Assembly: GCF_900104345.1 (NCBI RefSeq)
Contig: NZ_FNJN01000001.1
Span: 558,001-622,000, forward strand
Direction of reading: 5' to 3'
Origin: Microbacterium testaceum StLB037
Lineage (GTDB): Bacteria > Actinomycetota > Actinomycetes > Actinomycetales > Microbacteriaceae
DNA length: 64,000 bases
The notes under the pieces are model-generated. The model was given only the letters and a program-made list of their open reading frames with translations. It searched no databases and was not told where the DNA came from. How positions within the stretch are numbered: the first letter of the stretch is position 1; each line of letters starts with the position of its first letter. The position numbers and the translations under genes were made by a program. Below are positions 61,901-64,000 of this stretch, piece by piece.

Positions 61901-62435
61901 GTCCACCTCGATCCACGACCTGCTCGCTTCCGAAGACGTGCAGGACGGCGACCAGGTGACGGTCGCCGGTCTGCTGACGAGCGTGCAGCACCGCGTCGCG
62001 AAGCAGAGCGGAAACCCCTACGGCATGGTCACCGTCGAGGACTTCAACGGCGAGGTGACCGTGATGTTCATGGGCAAGACCTACGCGGAATTCGCTCCGA
62101 TCCTGCAGGGCGATTCGATCCTCGTGGTCCGCGGACGCGTCTCGCGTCGCGACGACGGACTCAACCTGCACGCCCAGAGCGCCTTCGCCCCCGACCTCGA
62201 AGGCCTCGACGACGCGGGCGGACTCACCCTCGTCGTTCCCGAGCAGCGCGCGAACGAGGCGCTCGTCGGCGAGCTCGCGCGGATGCTGCAACGTCACTCC
62301 GGATCGACCGAGGTCGTCCTCAAGTTGCACAAAGGCGGCACCGCCAAGGTGTTCGAGGTGCCGATGCCCGTTCGCGTGACCGCCGACCTGTTCGGCGAGC
62401 TCAAGGGCCTCCTCGGCCCGAACTGCCTCGGTTGA
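58923..62435 (+). CDS. dnaE: DNA polymerase III alpha subunit DnaE1
   Basis: 1170 residues, the replicative polymerase. Order of domains: PHP ([32 protein letters not shown]; His and Asp residues fit an active proofreading site), polymerase palm with catalytic Asp414, Asp416 and Asp418 in [12 protein letters not shown] and [15 protein letters not shown], fingers ([46 protein letters not shown]), a helix-hairpin-helix and an OB fold ([21 protein letters not shown]). The GTG start fits the TAGACT box. It is the DnaE1 type, not the error-prone DnaE2. Confidence 0.98.
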   Translation: [1170 protein letters not shown]

Positions 62436-62443
62436 CCCGCGCG

Positions 62444-62460
62444 CCCCCGCGGCGCGTTTC
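62444..62460 (+). terminator. Small hairpin after dnaE
   Basis: CGCGCC and GGCGCG with a five-base loop, followed by TTTC, 9 nt after the dnaE stop. Weak but well placed. Confidence 0.4.
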
Positions 62461-62530
62461 AACCCCAGCTCGTTCTGGACACCCCCTGGTTAGGATGACC
62501 GGGCGCTTGCCGCCCTCCGAAAGGACCACC

Positions 62531-63811
62531 GTGACCGATTCGACCCCCCACGACGGCTTCACGCCCACCGACCCCGATCGCCTCGACGGCCCCCGTGTCG
62601 ACGAGAGCGCGCCCTCCGAACCCACCGGTGCCCGCCGACAGGGCACGGGCGATCGCGCCGCCGACGCGGGCGACACCTTCACCCACGACACCGGCGCCGT
62701 CGATGCCGGGTCCCGCGGTGCCTCTCTTCCGGCCGCGGCGCACGCCAACGCCCACACGGGTAGCCGTCCCGTCGTCGACGGCCGTGACGCCCGCCCGAAC
62801 TACGGTGTCGGTCCGTTCTCGGTCCGGGAGGTCGCCCTGCTCGGCATCTGGGTCGTCGCGTTCCTCGTCTCGTTCTTCCGCACTAACATCCTCGAGTCCG
62901 GTTCGAGCGTCCTGATCGGCGGGGCGAACGTCTGGCTCTCGGGCCTGTGGTGGATCCCCGCGATCGCCCTGCCGACCGTCGCCGTGGGACTGGTGGTGCT
63001 CCGTCGCCTCTCCCCGCAGGGCATCCGCCGCGTCGGCTCGCTCGGCATCGACCAGTTCGCCTCGGTCGCGTTCACGATCTCCGCCCTCGTGTGGGTCTCG
63101 TGGGTGTGGGACGCCGTCGCCGTGTACGCCTCGAACACCGTCTGGACGCGTTCCTGGGTCATCTGGGTCGAGGCCGTCCTGCTGCTGGCGGGTGTGGTCC
63201 TCACGGTCTTCGCGCCTTTCATCCCGCCGTTCTCCGCCGACTTCCGCGACCGTGAAGAAATCCCCGCTCATCGCAACGCGCGACCCATCCGCCCGGTCGT
63301 CGCGCGCCCGCGCACGCCCCGCACGCCCTCGACCCCGGGCTCCGCGCGTGCCGCCGCCGCCCACTCGAGCGCCCACGTCGACGCGGATGCCCCTACGCCC
63401 GGCACCTACACCGGCTCGACCGACCTGGCGCACGACCCCGCGCCCGCGACGAGCGTGCTCCCCGCTCACTCCGACGCCAACGACACCGACGTCTTCGCGC
63501 CGCTGCGCGCCGATGACGATCGTGACGACGCGGACGCTCATGATGACCACTCGCGCTGGGCTGCCCCGGCCGGCGACGAGCCCACGGCCGAGCAGCGTGC
63601 CGCGCACGACGACCACCCGCACGCGCAGGCGTTCTGGGCGCTGGCTCCCGAGGAGCGCGAGATCGTCGACGACTACGGCACGCCGATCTTCCGGATTGGG
63701 CCGACGGCGTGGGCGCTCGTGATCGAGGATCGCGGCGAGACGTTCGTCGTCCGTCACGACGACGGCCGCATCGGTTACCTGCACGACGTCTCCGGCGTCA
63801 CGCGCGGCTGA
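62531..63811 (+). CDS. Unknown membrane protein between dnaE and hisD
   Basis: 426 residues. The N-terminal 95 residues are disordered (Asp/Pro/Ala/Gly-rich). Four predicted helices follow (REVALLGIWVVAFLVSFF; WLSGLWWIPAIALPTVAVGLVVL; SVAFTISALVWVSWVWDAVAVY; VIWVEAVLLLAGVVLTVFAPFI), then a disordered His/Asp/Ala-rich part of about 140 residues and a small C-terminal domain (EEREIVDDYGTPIFRIGPTAWALVIEDRGETFVVRHDDGRIGYLHDVSG). The family is not recognised. The GTG start has AAAGGA 5 nt upstream, and TAGGAT at 62491 may be the -10 box. It lies between dnaE and hisD. Confidence 0.75.
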   Translation: MTDSTPHDGFTPTDPDRLDGPRVDESAPSEPTGARRQGTGDRAADAGDTFTHDTGAVDAGSRGASLPAAAHANAHTGSRPVVDGRDARPNYGVGPFSVREVALLGIWVVAFLVSFFRTNILESGSSVLIGGANVWLSGLWWIPAIALPTVAVGLVVLRRLSPQGIRRVGSLGIDQFASVAFTISALVWVSWVWDAVAVYASNTVWTRSWVIWVEAVLLLAGVVLTVFAPFIPPFSADFRDREEIPAHRNARPIRPVVARPRTPRTPSTPGSARAAAAHSSAHVDADAPTPGTYTGSTDLAHDPAPATSVLPAHSDANDTDVFAPLRADDDRDDADAHDDHSRWAAPAGDEPTAEQRAAHDDHPHAQAFWALAPEEREIVDDYGTPIFRIGPTAWALVIEDRGETFVVRHDDGRIGYLHDVSGVTRG

Positions 63812-63816
63812 GCAGA

Positions 63817-63856
63817 GCCTGCGAGCCGCCCGCCCCGCGCGAGGCGGCTCGCAGGC
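63817..63856 (+). terminator. Terminator before hisD
   Basis: A perfect 14-bp stem, GCCTGCGAGCCGCC with its complement, around a 12-nt loop, 6 nt after the preceding stop. Confidence 0.8.
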
Positions 63857-63861
63857 GCCGG

Positions 63862-63867
63862 TAGCCT
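63862..63867 (+). promoter_or_regulatory. Predicted -10 box for leaderless hisD mRNA
   Basis: TAGCCT, 7 nt before the ATG at 63875. Confidence 0.5.
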
Positions 63868-63874
63868 TGAAGAC

Positions 63875-64000
63875 ATGCTTCGCACGATCGATCTCCGCGG
63901 CCGCGTGCTCTCGCCGGCCGAGCTCCTGGCCGTCGTCCCGCGGGCCGACGCCGCGCGCGACGAGGCCCTCGCCACCGCGGCGCGTCTCGTCGACGACGTC
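63875..64000 (+). CDS. hisD: Histidinol dehydrogenase, N-terminal part
   Basis: The first 42 codons, MLRTIDLRGRVLSPAELLAVVP and a following Ala/Arg-rich helix, match the start of actinobacterial HisD, which makes L-histidine from histidinol with NAD+. No catalytic residues are in view because the window ends. The call relies on this N-terminus and on the dnaE–hisD order common in related genomes. Confidence 0.75.
   Translation, partial: MLRTIDLRGRVLSPAELLAVVPRADAARDEALATAARLVDDV

Noticed and set aside
473..63391. GGATGCC as FtsK-orienting (KOPS) or Chi sequence
   Set aside because: The two orientations are nearly equal (44 and 48), whereas these motifs are strongly strand-biased.

Overview
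The window is about 70% G+C and reads as chromosome of a Gram-positive actinobacterium, most likely Microbacterium or a close relative in the Microbacteriaceae. The signs are the gene orders garA–ftsR–merR, mraZ–rsmH–ftsL–ftsI–murF–mraY–murD–ftsW–murG–murC–ftsQ–ftsZ–yggS–sepF–yggT–divIVA, and dnaE followed by hisD. A kinase/Rv2175c/polyprenyl-synthase block also matches the mycobacterial pknL neighbourhood. This is inferred from gene order and family content; no database search was run.

Layout. Positions 1–2.7 kb (minus strand) hold jetA–jetB–jetC of a Wadjet anti-plasmid system, cut by the window edge inside jetC. Positions 2.7–12.2 kb are accessory: two related polytopic family-39-type glycosyltransferases flank an Lrp regulator, a class III aminotransferase, an APC permease and a secreted GH5 glycanase. 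Positions 12.2–20.6 kb carry small housekeeping genes (hydrolase, Mug glycosylase, prepilin peptidase-like protein, BrkB-type membrane protein, NAD(P)HX epimerase, amidotransferase, CYTH protein) ending with lipoamide dehydrogenase and a CopC-domain protein. Positions 20.9–23.7 kb have garA, ftsR, a second MerR gene and a lone ParA ATPase. Positions 23.8–30.1 kb have pyruvate carboxylase, a large acidic ParA/MinD-like protein and peptide deformylase. Positions 30.3–40.4 kb have an acyl-CoA synthetase, a ROK kinase, PlsC, a class II DAHP synthase, a PASTA kinase, a LysM protein, an Rv2175c-type DNA-binding protein, a polyprenyl synthase and a DUF3040 protein. Positions 40.8–57.3 kb are the division and cell-wall cluster, without murE. 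Positions 57.3–64 kb have lspA, an RluD-type synthase, dnaE, an unknown membrane protein and the start of hisD.

How the genes work together. The dcw block makes lipid II (MurF, MraY, MurD, MurG, MurC) and places it at the septum (FtsL, FtsI, FtsW, FtsQ, FtsZ, SepF) and the pole (DivIVA). Its likely regulators are also here: MraZ with three operator repeats, FtsR, and a PASTA kinase. LpdA, pyruvate carboxylase and GarA connect central carbon flux to kinase signalling.

Two window-wide signals are not explained by any single gene. The heptamer GGATGCC/GGCATCC occurs about 90 times, roughly six times the base-composition expectation, and three times as inverted pairs in terminator-like positions, resembling a DNA uptake sequence. 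Second, at least a dozen genes carry a TANNNT hexamer exactly 6–7 nt before the start codon, which predicts leaderless mRNAs and helps fix those starts. No tRNA, rRNA, CRISPR array, insertion sequence or prophage was seen.
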